Shown: positions 1-8,211 of the stretch, piece by piece
Layout of the letters: each line of letters begins with the position of its first letter
How positions within the stretch are numbered: the first letter of the stretch is position 1
NCBI GenBank assembly: GCA_030146295.1
Contig: JASLCD010000356.1
Coordinates: 8,954-72,953 of the forward strand
From: Chryseobacterium sp.
GTDB taxonomy: Bacteria; Bacteroidota; Bacteroidia; Flavobacteriales; Weeksellaceae
Direction: 5' to 3'
DNA: 64,000 nucleotides
Notes under the pieces: model-generated
Told to the model about the DNA's origin: nothing
Seen by the model: the letters and a program-made list of their open reading frames with translations, nothing else
Database searches by the model: none
Made by a program: the position numbers and the translations under genes

Positions 1-2
1 AA

Positions 3-503
3 ATGAAAAATGCTCCGCTTCACAAATTCTTTGTAAGCGCCCTCAAAGATATTTATTATGCGGAAAATGCCATTCTTGAAGCATTGGAGAAAATGCAGGA
101 AGCTGCTACTGCCGAAGAACTGAAAGATGCCTTTGAAGATCATCACCTTCAGACCCAAAAACACGTTAAACGTCTGGAAAAAGTCTTTCAGCTTATTGAC
201 GAAAAGCCCGAAAAAAAAGAATGTAAGGCTATTAAAGGAATCATTGAAGAAGGTGAAGAAGTCATCAAATCTACAGAAGACGGCTCCTCAACAAGAGATG
301 TTGCACTCATTATTGCTGCACAGAAGGTAGAACATTACGAGATTGCCACGTATGGCGGACTGGCACAAGTTGCTATTACCATGGGGCATGACAAGGCTGC
401 AGATCTCCTTGAAAGAACACTTCAGGAAGAAGAAGATACTGATTCGCATCTTACAGATATTGCGGAAACATCCATCAATTTTGATGCAGAACAAGAAGAT
501 TAA
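3..503 (+). CDS. Ferritin-like YciE/YciF family (DUF892) protein
   Basis: A 166-residue all-helical protein of the YciE/YciF family, a ferritin-like four-helix fold found in bacterial stress operons. The N-terminal segment with L14-K15-D16-I17-Y18-Y19-A20-E21 is the family signature. Further acidic and His positions on later helices (E45, H54, E59, the EHYE stretch, the EEED stretch near the C-terminus) are the usual di-metal ligands. The exact biochemical role of the family is unsettled; iron or oxidative-stress handling is inferred. Only two bases precede the ATG, but the family signature normally begins near the first residues, so the protein is probably complete. It lies upstream of catalase on the same strand, which fits a stress role. 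Confidence 0.85.
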   Translation: MKNAPLHKFFVSALKDIYYAENAILEALEKMQEAATAEELKDAFEDHHLQTQKHVKRLEKVFQLIDEKPEKKECKAIKGIIEEGEEVIKSTEDGSSTRDVALIIAAQKVEHYEIATYGGLAQVAITMGHDKAADLLERTLQEEEDTDSHLTDIAETSINFDAEQED

Positions 504-512
504 AAACACATC

Positions 513-544
513 ATAAGCCATATAGCTTGTTCTATATGGCTTAT
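513..544. terminator. Hairpin after the YciE-like gene
   Basis: Arms of 13 bases (513-525 and 532-544, starting ATAAGCC and ending GGCTTAT) pair perfectly around a six-base loop, ten bases after the stop codon. No strong T-run follows, so it may be a weak terminator or an mRNA-stabilising stem. Confidence 0.5.
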
Positions 545-567
545 TCTAACCATGAAATCAAATATAT

Positions 568-870
568 ATGGACGGTCAGAAAATAATAAAAACCCTTAGA
601 TACAAAGACTTTATAAAAGTAGCCCATACAGGAACGTGTTTTGAGGATGGAGCAGCGATCTATGCCAAAGAAATCAGGGAAAATATCTTTCTCTTATTCA
701 TTATCCTGAAAAATATTGATATTGAAAATATACAGGCACTCATTGCTCATTTCGACTGCTTCAACAGTATCGGATTCAAAGAACCGGAACAGATTATGTT
801 TTATCTGTCGATCAAGGATAAAAACGACCTCCATTATTTTGATCAATATTTAAAAACTTCCCATAACTAA
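568..870 (+). CDS. Hypothetical protein, 100 aa
   Basis: I do not recognise this protein. It is soluble, has no signal peptide, and looks like a small alpha/beta domain: a Lys-rich start, a hydrophobic strand containing IFLLFIIL near residues 39-46, then a helix and a charged C-terminus. It sits 24 bases past the hairpin that follows the ferritin-like gene and 15 bases before the next ATG, so it is probably co-transcribed with the following unknown gene and then katE. Normal codon use and operon spacing support a real gene. Function unknown. Confidence 0.6.
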   Translation: MDGQKIIKTLRYKDFIKVAHTGTCFEDGAAIYAKEIRENIFLLFIILKNIDIENIQALIAHFDCFNSIGFKEPEQIMFYLSIKDKNDLHYFDQYLKTSHN

Positions 871-885
871 TACCCTTTTTTGAAT

Positions 886-1263
886 ATGATATTTGAAAAC
901 GACACTTTACAACATTCCGGACTGAATGATAAAAACAACGCGCTGGAGAATGAATCTTTATTTCCGCTTATTATCAATTCTTACGGAGTGACTGCTTTTC
1001 TGATTAAATCATTAGAAAAAATTAAAAATAATGCTCAATGTGAGGTTCTGAAAAGAGTAATAGGTACCTATATGGAAGAATATATTCTTCATATCCGTGA
1101 ATTTCATACTAAAAATACGATGGAAAACACGGATGCGGATGCTGAAATAAGATTTGAATCTCCGGATTTCACTTTGTATGCCAAAACGGCTTACTATAAA
1201 GTGCTGAAGGAAGAAGAATATATCAACAGGCTTCTTGAAATTCTGGAGAAAAGAGTAGATTAA
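886..1263 (+). CDS. Hypothetical helical protein, 125 aa
   Basis: Unrecognised, predominantly helical, soluble and acidic. The first possible start is a TTG at 880, but the ATG at 886 is the better start. Residues from about 30 onward alternate Leu/Ile with Lys/Glu, as in a helical bundle, and two short YMEEYILHIREFH-type amphipathic stretches recall ferritin-like or DUF892 helices, though no metal-binding pattern can be fixed. The position between the ferritin-like gene and katE suggests a stress-linked role by context only. Confidence 0.6.
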   Translation: MIFENDTLQHSGLNDKNNALENESLFPLIINSYGVTAFLIKSLEKIKNNAQCEVLKRVIGTYMEEYILHIREFHTKNTMENTDADAEIRFESPDFTLYAKTAYYKVLKEEEYINRLLEILEKRVD

Positions 1264-1321
1264 TTCTGCAGAATATTTCTTTATCTCACTGCTTTGAACC
1301 CTACACCAACCACAAAAGATT

Positions 1322-3460
1322 ATGAATATGAAAACCAACGAACACAACAAAAAAGCAGAACAGCTGGATGTACACAGCACTTCCAATAAAAATGAAAAAC
1401 TGACTACCAATCAGGGCTTAAAGATCAATAATAACCAGGATTCTTTAAAAGCCGGAGAGCGTGGTCCTTCATTATTGGAAGATTTTATTCTGAGAGAAAA
1501 GATTACCCATTTCGATCATGAGAGAATTCCTGAAAGAGTCGTTCACGCACGAGGCTCCGGAGCTCATGGGATTTTTAAACTTAACAAAAGTCTTGCAGGA
1601 TATACCAAGGCCGGATTTTTAACAGAACTTGGAAAAGAAACTCCCGTTTTTGTAAGGTTTTCCACTGTTGCAGGAAGTAAAGGAAGTACAGATCTGGCAA
1701 GAGATGTAAGAGGTTTTGCTATAAAATTTTATACTGACGAAGGTAACTATGACCTTGTTGCCAATAATATGCCTGTGTTTTTTATTCAGGATGCTATAAA
1801 ATTTCCGGATCTGATTCATGCTGTAAAACCGGAACCAGATAATGAAATTCCACAGGCTGCTTCTGCCCATGACACATTTTGGGACTTTATTTCGCTGATG
1901 CCCGAAAGTATGCACATGATCATGTGGGTAATGAGCGACAGAGCCATTCCGAGAAGTCTCAGAATGATGGAAGGCTTTGGGGTACATTCTTTCAAATTCA
2001 TCAATGAGGAAGGAAAAGTACATTTTGTGAAATTTCATTTTAAACCCAGATTGGGAGTGCATTCCGTAGCATGGAATGAAGCTCAGATTCTTTCAGGAAT
2101 AGATTCTGATTTTCACAAAAGAGATCTCTGGGAAGCCATTGAAAACGGTGATTATCCGGAATGGGATTTCGGAGTACAGCTGATTCCTGAAGAAGATGAA
2201 CACAAATTTGATTTTGACCTTCTGGATCCTACTAAACTGGTTCCTGAGGAAGAAGTTCCTGTAGAAATTGTCGGAACTTTAACACTTAACAGAAACCCGG
2301 ATAATTTCTTTGCAGAAACTGAGCAGGTAGCTTTTCATCCCGGGCACATCATCCCCGGAATTGATTTTACCAATGATCCTTTGCTTCAGGGAAGATTATT
2401 TTCATATACAGATACTCAGCTTTCAAGACTGGGATCACCCAATTTCCATGAAATACCGATCAACAGATCCATCAATACGGTCCATAATCATCAACGGGAC
2501 GGGCATATGAGACAGCAGATTGTAAAGGGAAAAACGAGCTATGAACCCAATTCCATAGGCGGTGGATGTCCTTTTCAGGCCATGATGTCTGAAGGCGGAT
2601 TTGCTTCCCAACAGGAAAGAGTTTCCGGGGTAAAGATCAGAGAAAGAAGTAAAAGCTTTGTAGACCATTATTCACAGGCTAAACTATTTTATAACAGCCA
2701 GTCGATACCGGAAAAAACTCACCTTCAGAATGCATTGATCTTTGAATTGTCTAAAGTGACCCGTCCTGAGATCAGAGAAAGAATGGTAGGACAGCTGGCG
2801 TTTATTGATATGATTCTCGCCTGGAGAGTCGCAGAAAAAGTGGGAGTAGAGGTTAAAAAACTGGAGTGGCCCAATCAGAGCTTACCTGCAGACAGCAATA
2901 TTGCAGAACTTCAGAGTGAAGAAAGAGAGCCTAAAACAAAAATTTCTGACGCCTTAAGCATGAGGCATACGGTAAAAGACACCATTAAAAGCAGAAAAAT
3001 AGGGTTTATTCTGGCTAATGGTGCTGATGGCGGGGCAATCAGTGATCTTAAAACAAAACTTGAAGCAGAAGGAGCAAAGGTTGAATTGATTGCCCCAAGT
3101 CTGGCTCATATAAGAACCAATGACGGAGCACAACTGGCCCCGAAACATACGCTGACCAATACTTCAAGTGTTTGCTTCGATGCCCTTTATATCTGTTCCG
3201 GTGCAGATTCCGTAACCGAACTGATGATTACTGAAAATAAGAACCTTGTTCTGCATTTTATCAACGAAGCCTATAAACACTGTAAAGCCATTTATTTCGG
3301 GACAGATACTCAGCCCCTTTATCATAATTCCAATGTATCAGCAAAACAGCATGACGATCCGGGAATTATTACCTGGGAAGACGGAAAACAAACCGATAAA
3401 TTTATTAATGCCATAGCCAAACACAGAGTCTGGGATCTCGAAATGGAGAGAAACGCTTAA
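1322..3460 (+). CDS. katE: Large-subunit catalase HPII
   Basis: Monofunctional heme catalase that breaks down hydrogen peroxide. At 712 residues it belongs to the large-subunit clade (E. coli HPII is about 750), not to the roughly 500-residue clade. The catalytic His is H75 in VVHARG. The distal Asn lies in [13 protein letters not shown], and the proximal heme Tyr in the RLFSYTDTQ stretch. After the core, from about residue 555, comes the flavodoxin/DJ-1-like C-terminal domain ([13 protein letters not shown] onward) diagnostic of HPII. The first 30 residues are a polar tail. ATGs at 1322 and 1328 are both possible starts. A strong terminator follows. Related to its neighbours as part of a stress block. 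Confidence 0.96.
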   Translation: MNMKTNEHNKKAEQLDVHSTSNKNEKLTTNQGLKINNNQDSLKAGERGPSLLEDFILREKITHFDHERIPERVVHARGSGAHGIFKLNKSLAGYTKAGFLTELGKETPVFVRFSTVAGSKGSTDLARDVRGFAIKFYTDEGNYDLVANNMPVFFIQDAIKFPDLIHAVKPEPDNEIPQAASAHDTFWDFISLMPESMHMIMWVMSDRAIPRSLRMMEGFGVHSFKFINEEGKVHFVKFHFKPRLGVHSVAWNEAQILSGIDSDFHKRDLWEAIENGDYPEWDFGVQLIPEEDEHKFDFDLLDPTKLVPEEEVPVEIVGTLTLNRNPDNFFAETEQVAFHPGHIIPGIDFTNDPLLQGRLFSYTDTQLSRLGSPNFHEIPINRSINTVHNHQRDGHMRQQIVKGKTSYEPNSIGGGCPFQAMMSEGGFASQQERVSGVKIRERSKSFVDHYSQAKLFYNSQSIPEKTHLQNALIFELSKVTRPEIRERMVGQLAFIDMILAWRVAEKVGVEVKKLEWPNQSLPADSNIAELQSEEREPKTKISDALSMRHTVKDTIKSRKIGFILANGADGGAISDLKTKLEAEGAKVELIAPSLAHIRTNDGAQLAPKHTLTNTSSVCFDALYICSGADSVTELMITENKNLVLHFINEAYKHCKAIYFGTDTQPLYHNSNVSAKQHDDPGIITWEDGKQTDKFINAIAKHRVWDLEMERNA

Positions 3461-3496
3461 ATCATAACATCTTTCACACCAAATTAAATATGTAAG

Positions 3497-3530
3497 AAAG
3501 CTGCTGTTTTGATTTATTCAGCAGCTTTTT
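3497..3530 (+). terminator. Rho-independent terminator of katE
   Basis: Perfect ten-base arms, AAAGCTGCTG (3497-3506) and CAGCAGCTTT (3519-3528), with a 12-base loop and trailing T residues, 36 bases after the katE stop. Confidence 0.85.
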
Positions 3531-3586
3531 AAACCCTCTTTTCCATTTCTCAAATTAATGTAAACCTCATTCAAAATATTAACATT

Positions 3587-4087
3587 ATGAATTTTCAACA
3601 AAATCTCTTAGAATATATAAGCCAGTCCCTGATGACTACTGATGAAACCATTTCAATTGCTGAAAGTGTTACTTCAGGATGCCTGCAACTGGCTTTTTCA
3701 CAGATGCCTAATGCCTCAATGTTCTACAAGGGAGGTATGACAACCTATTCTTTACCGGAGAAAGTAAGCCTATTAAAAGTCAACAGAAAGGAAGCTGAAG
3801 AATGTGACTGTGTTTCAGAAAATATCGCAGAAACAATGGCATTAAATGTTGCCAAACTCTATGAATCGGACTGGGCTATTGCCACAACCGGCTACTGCAC
3901 ACCCAACCGGAATTCCGGGTATAAAATTTTTGCGTATTTCGCATTTTCCTATAAAGGTGAGATCATTTTGACTAAAAAACTGGAACTGCACCACAAAACA
4001 CAAGCCTTAAATGCTCAGTTATATTATACGGAATTTATTTTAGGATGCTTTAAAAGTGAGCTCAACAGGCTTTTAATCTTGAAATAA
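3587..4087 (+). CDS. CinA C-terminal-like nicotinamide-nucleotide amidohydrolase family protein
   Basis: A 166-residue stand-alone CinA C-terminal (PncC-type) domain. In characterised members this domain deamidates nicotinamide mononucleotide in pyridine-nucleotide recycling. The sequence shows the family N-terminal motif AESVTSGCLQ (the AES-x-T-x-G serine region), the YKGGMTTYS segment with the conserved Lys/Tyr, and a central IATTGYC stretch where the family has a G-x-A-GP-type loop. That loop differs from the consensus, so activity is not assured. No N-terminal molybdopterin-binding domain is present. The gene lies downstream of the katE terminator and 40 bases upstream of an SDR gene, consistent with its own transcript. 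Confidence 0.82.
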   Translation: MNFQQNLLEYISQSLMTTDETISIAESVTSGCLQLAFSQMPNASMFYKGGMTTYSLPEKVSLLKVNRKEAEECDCVSENIAETMALNVAKLYESDWAIATTGYCTPNRNSGYKIFAYFAFSYKGEIILTKKLELHHKTQALNAQLYYTEFILGCFKSELNRLLILK

Positions 4088-4127
4088 ACGGAAGAAATAC
4101 AGAAACCTGCAGAAGAAAAATAAAGAT

Positions 4128-4877
4128 ATGACGCAAAAGTTAGAAAACAAATCTGTTTTGATTACCGGAGCAGACAGTGGGATTGGAAAAGCAATAGCTC
4201 TTCTTTTTGCGTTGGAAGGAGCTGATATTGCAATCATTTACCACTCGAGTGATAATGATGCAGGTAAAACAAAAGCAGAAATTGAAAGTCTGAATAAAAA
4301 ATGTATTATTTTCAAAGGAGATATCAATGATTACGAATTTTGTGAAAAGACCGTGAAAAATGTTATCTCAGCGCTGGGAAAAATTGATATTCTCATCAAT
4401 AACGCTGGGGTGCAGTTTCCTGCTGAGACCATTGAAGATCTTGAAGAAAAAAATATCAGAAAGACTTTTGATTCTAATATTGTTGGAATGATTTTGTTAA
4501 CGAAAGTCGTTTTTCCTTATTTGAAAGAAGGAAGCTCTGTCATCAACACCACCTCAGTTTCTGCTTATCAGGGACATCCTGAACTGCTGGATTATTCAGC
4601 AACAAAAGGAGCTATTGTTTCCTTTACCCGCTCACTGGCATTACAGGCAAAACCAAAAGGAATCCGGGTCAATGCTGTTGCTCCAGGCCCGGTTGCAACT
4701 CCGCTTACCGAAGAAACATTTGACGAAAAAGAAGAGAATACCAGCAAACCTCCTTTGGAGAGAAATGCAACTCCGGAAGAAATAGCATTCAGCTTTTTAT
4801 TTCTGGCAGGTACTGAGGCCTCACAGATTACAGGCCAGGTACTTCATCCCAATGGAGGATTGATTATAAACGGCTAA
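4128..4877 (+). CDS. Short-chain dehydrogenase/reductase (YghA-like)
   Basis: Classical SDR of 249 residues. It has the cofactor motif TGADSGIG near residues 14-21, the NNAG motif in the middle, the catalytic Ser in the TTSVSAY strand, the YSATK active-site Tyr/Lys pair, and the PGPVATPL loop after strand six. The C-terminus with GQVLHPNGG is typical of the glucose-dehydrogenase-like and YghA-like subgroup that accompanies stress genes in many bacteria. NADP use is plausible, but the substrate cannot be read from sequence. It is followed after 28 bases by a small lipoprotein gene. Confidence 0.88.
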   Translation: MTQKLENKSVLITGADSGIGKAIALLFALEGADIAIIYHSSDNDAGKTKAEIESLNKKCIIFKGDINDYEFCEKTVKNVISALGKIDILINNAGVQFPAETIEDLEEKNIRKTFDSNIVGMILLTKVVFPYLKEGSSVINTTSVSAYQGHPELLDYSATKGAIVSFTRSLALQAKPKGIRVNAVAPGPVATPLTEETFDEKEENTSKPPLERNATPEEIAFSFLFLAGTEASQITGQVLHPNGGLIING

Positions 4878-4905
4878 AATAGAAAACCCAACAAAATATT
4901 AGAAT

Positions 4906-5070
4906 ATGAAAACTACAGCATTTATTTTGGGAGTGATAAGCTTATTTGCTTTTACTTCGTGCAGATGTAATATTGACGAAGATGAAAACAAAAAAAGAGA
5001 CCAAAAGAATAATCCGGCCAATGCTGGAAAAACCGGTCTGCCTGAAAGCGATACCTTGAGTATCAGATAA
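4906..5070 (+). CDS. Small lipoprotein, 54 aa
   Basis: A short open frame with the features of a secreted lipoprotein. It has a basic start (MKTT), a hydrophobic core (FILGVISLFAF) and a lipobox ending TSC at residue 19, followed by a polar, charged 35-residue tail rich in Asn, Asp and Lys. The ATG lies 28 bases after the SDR stop, and the stop lies 24 bases before the oxidoreductase start, so it fits the operon spacing exactly. No known domain; the function is unknown. Its size means many annotation pipelines will miss it. Confidence 0.7.
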   Translation: MKTTAFILGVISLFAFTSCRCNIDEDENKKRDQKNNPANAGKTGLPESDTLSIR

Positions 5071-5094
5071 GTTTAACAACAAAATATTCTGGTT

Positions 5095-6624
5095 ATGTAC
5101 AGAGATGGTGCAAGAAAAAGTATATGGCAGGAAGAGGTCAGAAAATTTTCTGCAGAACCTGATCTCAGTCCGCTATTTGATGTTGCCATAGTAGGTGGCG
5201 GAATTACCGGAGTTTCAACAGCTATGAAGCTTCAGGAATCGGGGCAGCGGTGTATTATTCTGGAAGCTGCCAATATAGGATTTGGCACTACAGGAGGAAC
5301 AACGGCCCATTTAAACGATTTTTTTGATACAACCTTTAATCAGGTCATCCGTGATTTTGGTTTGGATAATGCGAAACTGTATGCACAATGCGGGGCTGAT
5401 GCCATTAAAATCATTGAAGATAACATCCATCAATACAAGATTAACTGTGATTTTACGAGAAAGTCAGCTTATCTTTTTGCGTTGGATGAAAAACAGGAGG
5501 ATCGTTTGAAAGAGATCGTAGAAGGAGCAGCCAGGGTAGGTCATGAAATGAGTTATGTGAATGAAATTCCTTTTCCGATTCCATTCAAAGAAGCGGTGCT
5601 TATTCCGGGACAAGGACATTTTCATCCTATAAAATACATCAAAGGTCTTTGTGATGCTTTCATAAAGCTCGGCGGATCTATTCAGGAAAACTGTCTCTGT
5701 GAAGATCATGATGAGCGTGAAGATTATGTGGTTTTAAAAACTTCAAAAGGAGAAATAAAGGCAAAAAATTTAGTATACGCCACGCATATTCCGCCTGGTG
5801 TTAACCTTCTTCACTTTACCAATGCTCCTTATAGAAGCTATGCCATGGCATTTACCATGAAAAATGATAAATATCCCTGGGAACTTGGTTATGATCTCTG
5901 TGAGCCTTATCATTATTACAGAATTCAGAGCATCAATGGGGAAAATTTATTGATTGCCGGTGGTGAAGATCACAAAACAGGACATGCAGACGATACCGGA
6001 GCATGTTTCTCCGAACTTGAAAACTATGTAAGAAAATATTTCGAGGTGGAAACCGTGCATTACACCTGGTCCAGTCAATACTATGAACCAGTGGATGGGC
6101 TGCCGTATATAGGAAAGCTTCCGGGAACTAAAGAAAGAATCTTTACAGCAACAGGCTTTCGGGGAAACGGAATGATATTCGGGACCCTTTCCTCACAGAT
6201 CCTGCATGATTTGATAATTATCGGAAAAAATAAATACGGAGACCTATTCAACCCTTCAAGAATCAAACCTGTTGCCGGATTCTCAGATTTTGTAAAAGAA
6301 ACTGCAACCGTAGCTTTTGACTTTATAAAAGATAAGATTTTAACTGAGAAAATTGATTCCTTTTCAGAAGTAGGAGAAGGCGAGGCGAAAGTGATACGAT
6401 ACGAATCGGAATCCTATGCGCTTTATAAAGAAAATGACGGGACGTTGCATCTGCTGAAAAGCACCTGTCCACATGCCGGTTGTGAAGTTCGTTGGAACAG
6501 CGCTGAGTTGAGCTGGGATTGTCCATGCCATGGATCCCGTTTCAATGTCAACGGCAAAATGCTTACCGGGCCCACCACAAAGAATCTGCAGAAGATATTT
6601 CCTTACCAAAAACGCAACCCGTAA
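5095..6624 (+). CDS. FAD-dependent oxidoreductase with C-terminal Rieske domain
   Basis: A 509-residue fusion. Residues 25-390 are a DAO-type FAD oxidoreductase: the dinucleotide-binding motif VGGGITGVSTAMK is near residue 32, and ATGFRGNGM near residue 350 is the second FAD-contact region. Residues about 425-500 form a Rieske iron-sulfur domain with ligands C458-x-H460 and C476-x-x-H479. This architecture is common in Bacteroidetes, Bacilli and proteobacteria and is usually annotated as FAD-dependent oxidoreductase; the substrate is unknown, and amines or amino acids are the usual guess. There is no signal peptide. It sits in the stress block next to catalase, SDR and DUF6766 genes. Confidence 0.9.
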   Translation: MYRDGARKSIWQEEVRKFSAEPDLSPLFDVAIVGGGITGVSTAMKLQESGQRCIILEAANIGFGTTGGTTAHLNDFFDTTFNQVIRDFGLDNAKLYAQCGADAIKIIEDNIHQYKINCDFTRKSAYLFALDEKQEDRLKEIVEGAARVGHEMSYVNEIPFPIPFKEAVLIPGQGHFHPIKYIKGLCDAFIKLGGSIQENCLCEDHDEREDYVVLKTSKGEIKAKNLVYATHIPPGVNLLHFTNAPYRSYAMAFTMKNDKYPWELGYDLCEPYHYYRIQSINGENLLIAGGEDHKTGHADDTGACFSELENYVRKYFEVETVHYTWSSQYYEPVDGLPYIGKLPGTKERIFTATGFRGNGMIFGTLSSQILHDLIIIGKNKYGDLFNPSRIKPVAGFSDFVKETATVAFDFIKDKILTEKIDSFSEVGEGEAKVIRYESESYALYKENDGTLHLLKSTCPHAGCEVRWNSAELSWDCPCHGSRFNVNGKMLTGPTTKNLQKIFPYQKRNP

Positions 6625-6641
6625 ACTTTAAACCCAAAGCC

Positions 6642-7298
6642 ATGCCACGTTCAGGTTTCTTTTATCGCAACAGCTTAAGTATTGTTCTGATTACTCTGAT
6701 GATTATTTTTCTCGCAGGACAATTCTTTATGGGCTGGAGAACGGAAAATAAAGAACTGATTGAAAACAGCCGCTCTGCTTTAAAGATCGACGAATACATT
6801 CACAGCGGTCATTTTATACAGGCTACTTTTGAAAATTGGGAAAGTGAATTTCTTCAGATGATGCTGTATGTTTTGCTAACAATCTCACTCAGACAAAAAG
6901 GCTCCAGCGAATCAAAATCGATGACAGACAAAGAAGATGTTGACCGAGAACCCATAGCACATTCCAAAGCGCCATGGCCCGTTAAAAAAGGAGGAATTTG
7001 GCTGAAAATCTATAAACATTCACTATCACTTGCGTTTGCAATCCTCTTTCTGACGAGTTTTATTTTGCATTTCTATGGAAGTCTTAAAGATTTTAATGAT
7101 GAACAGATGATGAAAAACAAACCTGCTGTAACAGCAATGCAGTATCTTTCAGAATCAAGATTTTGGTTTGAATCTTTTCAGAACTGGCAGAGTGAATTTC
7201 TGGCTGTAGCTTCTCTTGTACTTTTATCTGTGTGGCTTCGGGAAAAAGGCTCGCCCGAATCAAAGCCGGTTGATATGCCTCATGATGAAACCCCTTAA
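6642..7298 (+). CDS. DUF6766 family membrane protein
   Basis: A 218-residue membrane protein with four likely transmembrane helices and a clear internal duplication. Each half carries one helix near its start, then an NWxSEFL segment (ENWESEFLQ and QNWQSEFLA), a second helix, and a tail reading REKGS/RQKGS-PESK. The family is known only as DUF6766. An open frame extends upstream to 6519, but that part lies within the Rieske gene; the ATG at 6642, 17 bases after that gene, is the natural start. The 3' end overlaps the convergent AraC gene by four bases. Confidence 0.85.
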   Translation: MPRSGFFYRNSLSIVLITLMIIFLAGQFFMGWRTENKELIENSRSALKIDEYIHSGHFIQATFENWESEFLQMMLYVLLTISLRQKGSSESKSMTDKEDVDREPIAHSKAPWPVKKGGIWLKIYKHSLSLAFAILFLTSFILHFYGSLKDFNDEQMMKNKPAVTAMQYLSESRFWFESFQNWQSEFLAVASLVLLSVWLREKGSPESKPVDMPHDETP

Positions 7299-8083
7299 TT
7301 TTTGTTGAGTCTGGGTTTTACCTGCATAATAGCAAAATACGACGATGTAAATGCAGATAAGCTTTGATATCCTACTTTATATGCAACTTCACTCAAAGTG
7401 TATTGTCTGGTATCTATCAGTTCTATACTTTTTAAAATTCTTGTTAGCTGCAGGTATTTTTGCAGGGTAATTCCGGTTTCATTCTTAAAAATCCTTTGGA
7501 GGCTCCTCACAGACATTTGTGCTTTTTCAGCTAAAGAATCAATGTCCAGATTATATTTAAAATTGGAATTAATATCATTGCAAACGGGAATCAGCCTGGT
7601 GTCAGTTGGCACCGGGATTTCCAGACCGCTGCTTTCTTTACAGAAATTAGGAAGACTTTTTAAAATAGCTTTAAAAAAGATGTCCTGTTCTTCATTTTCC
7701 TCCAGCGATTGGTTCCATTTCGCCGCATACAAAAGCATCTCCTTGAGAACAGGAGGAACGGCAAATACCTGTACGTTCTGGTAAAATTCATCATCAAAAA
7801 CGGTTTTAAATAGAAATACCATTAGATTCACCGTTTGTGCTTCAGAAGTGATTTTATGGGCCTTCTCTGAAGGAATCCAAATAACATGATGCTGTGGGAC
7901 CAGATAGATCTTGCGGTCGATGTGGAAATACTGGTAACCTTCTTCTACAAAAGTAAGCTGAGCACGGTTATGCTGATGTTCATAATCATCATGTTTCCAG
8001 TTTTTTTCACACCATACATAAGCTTCTTTTTCGATAGAATCTACAAACTGGCTTTCCGTTTTTTCAATCAGTCCACATTTCAT
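7295..8083 (-). CDS. AraC family transcriptional regulator
   Basis: A 262-residue regulator with an N-terminal cupin-like ligand domain (residues 35-110, with HDDYEHQHNRAQ and the HVIWIPSEKAH strand) and a C-terminal AraC double helix-turn-helix. The second helix-turn-helix includes the SEVAYKVGYQSLSAFTSSY segment, typical of the family. Divergent from the flavodoxin-RidA gene (8212), which is its likely target; the 128-base intergenic region contains -7-type sequences in both directions. The effector is unknown. Confidence 0.9.
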   Translation of the reverse strand: MKCGLIEKTESQFVDSIEKEAYVWCEKNWKHDDYEHQHNRAQLTFVEEGYQYFHIDRKIYLVPQHHVIWIPSEKAHKITSEAQTVNLMVFLFKTVFDDEFYQNVQVFAVPPVLKEMLLYAAKWNQSLEENEEQDIFFKAILKSLPNFCKESSGLEIPVPTDTRLIPVCNDINSNFKYNLDIDSLAEKAQMSVRSLQRIFKNETGITLQKYLQLTRILKSIELIDTRQYTLSEVAYKVGYQSLSAFTSSYFAIMQVKPRLNKN

Positions 8084-8133
8084 GTTGTCGTTTTGTATGT
8101 ATATTTTGGCAAATTTAATAAAAACGACAATAG

Positions 8134-8141
8134 TAATTTTG
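8134..8141 (+). promoter_or_regulatory. Candidate -7 element before flavodoxin-RidA gene
   Basis: TAATTTTG matches the flavobacterial TAnnTTTG consensus. The nearest TTG (8106-8108) is 25 bases upstream, slightly beyond the usual spacing, which would fit an activator-dependent promoter. On the other strand CAAATTTA at 8110-8117 is a matching -7 for the AraC gene. Confidence 0.4.
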
Positions 8142-8211
8142 TATAATCAAGATCAAAGCGATTAAAAAATGATAGTCTCAACAAAAAATATTAACTTATA
8201 TCTTATTCTGA

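Noticed and set aside
6519..6641. Longer N-terminus of the DUF6766 protein
   Set aside because: This in-frame extension lies inside the Rieske gene in another frame and has no family support, so the ATG at 6642 is used.
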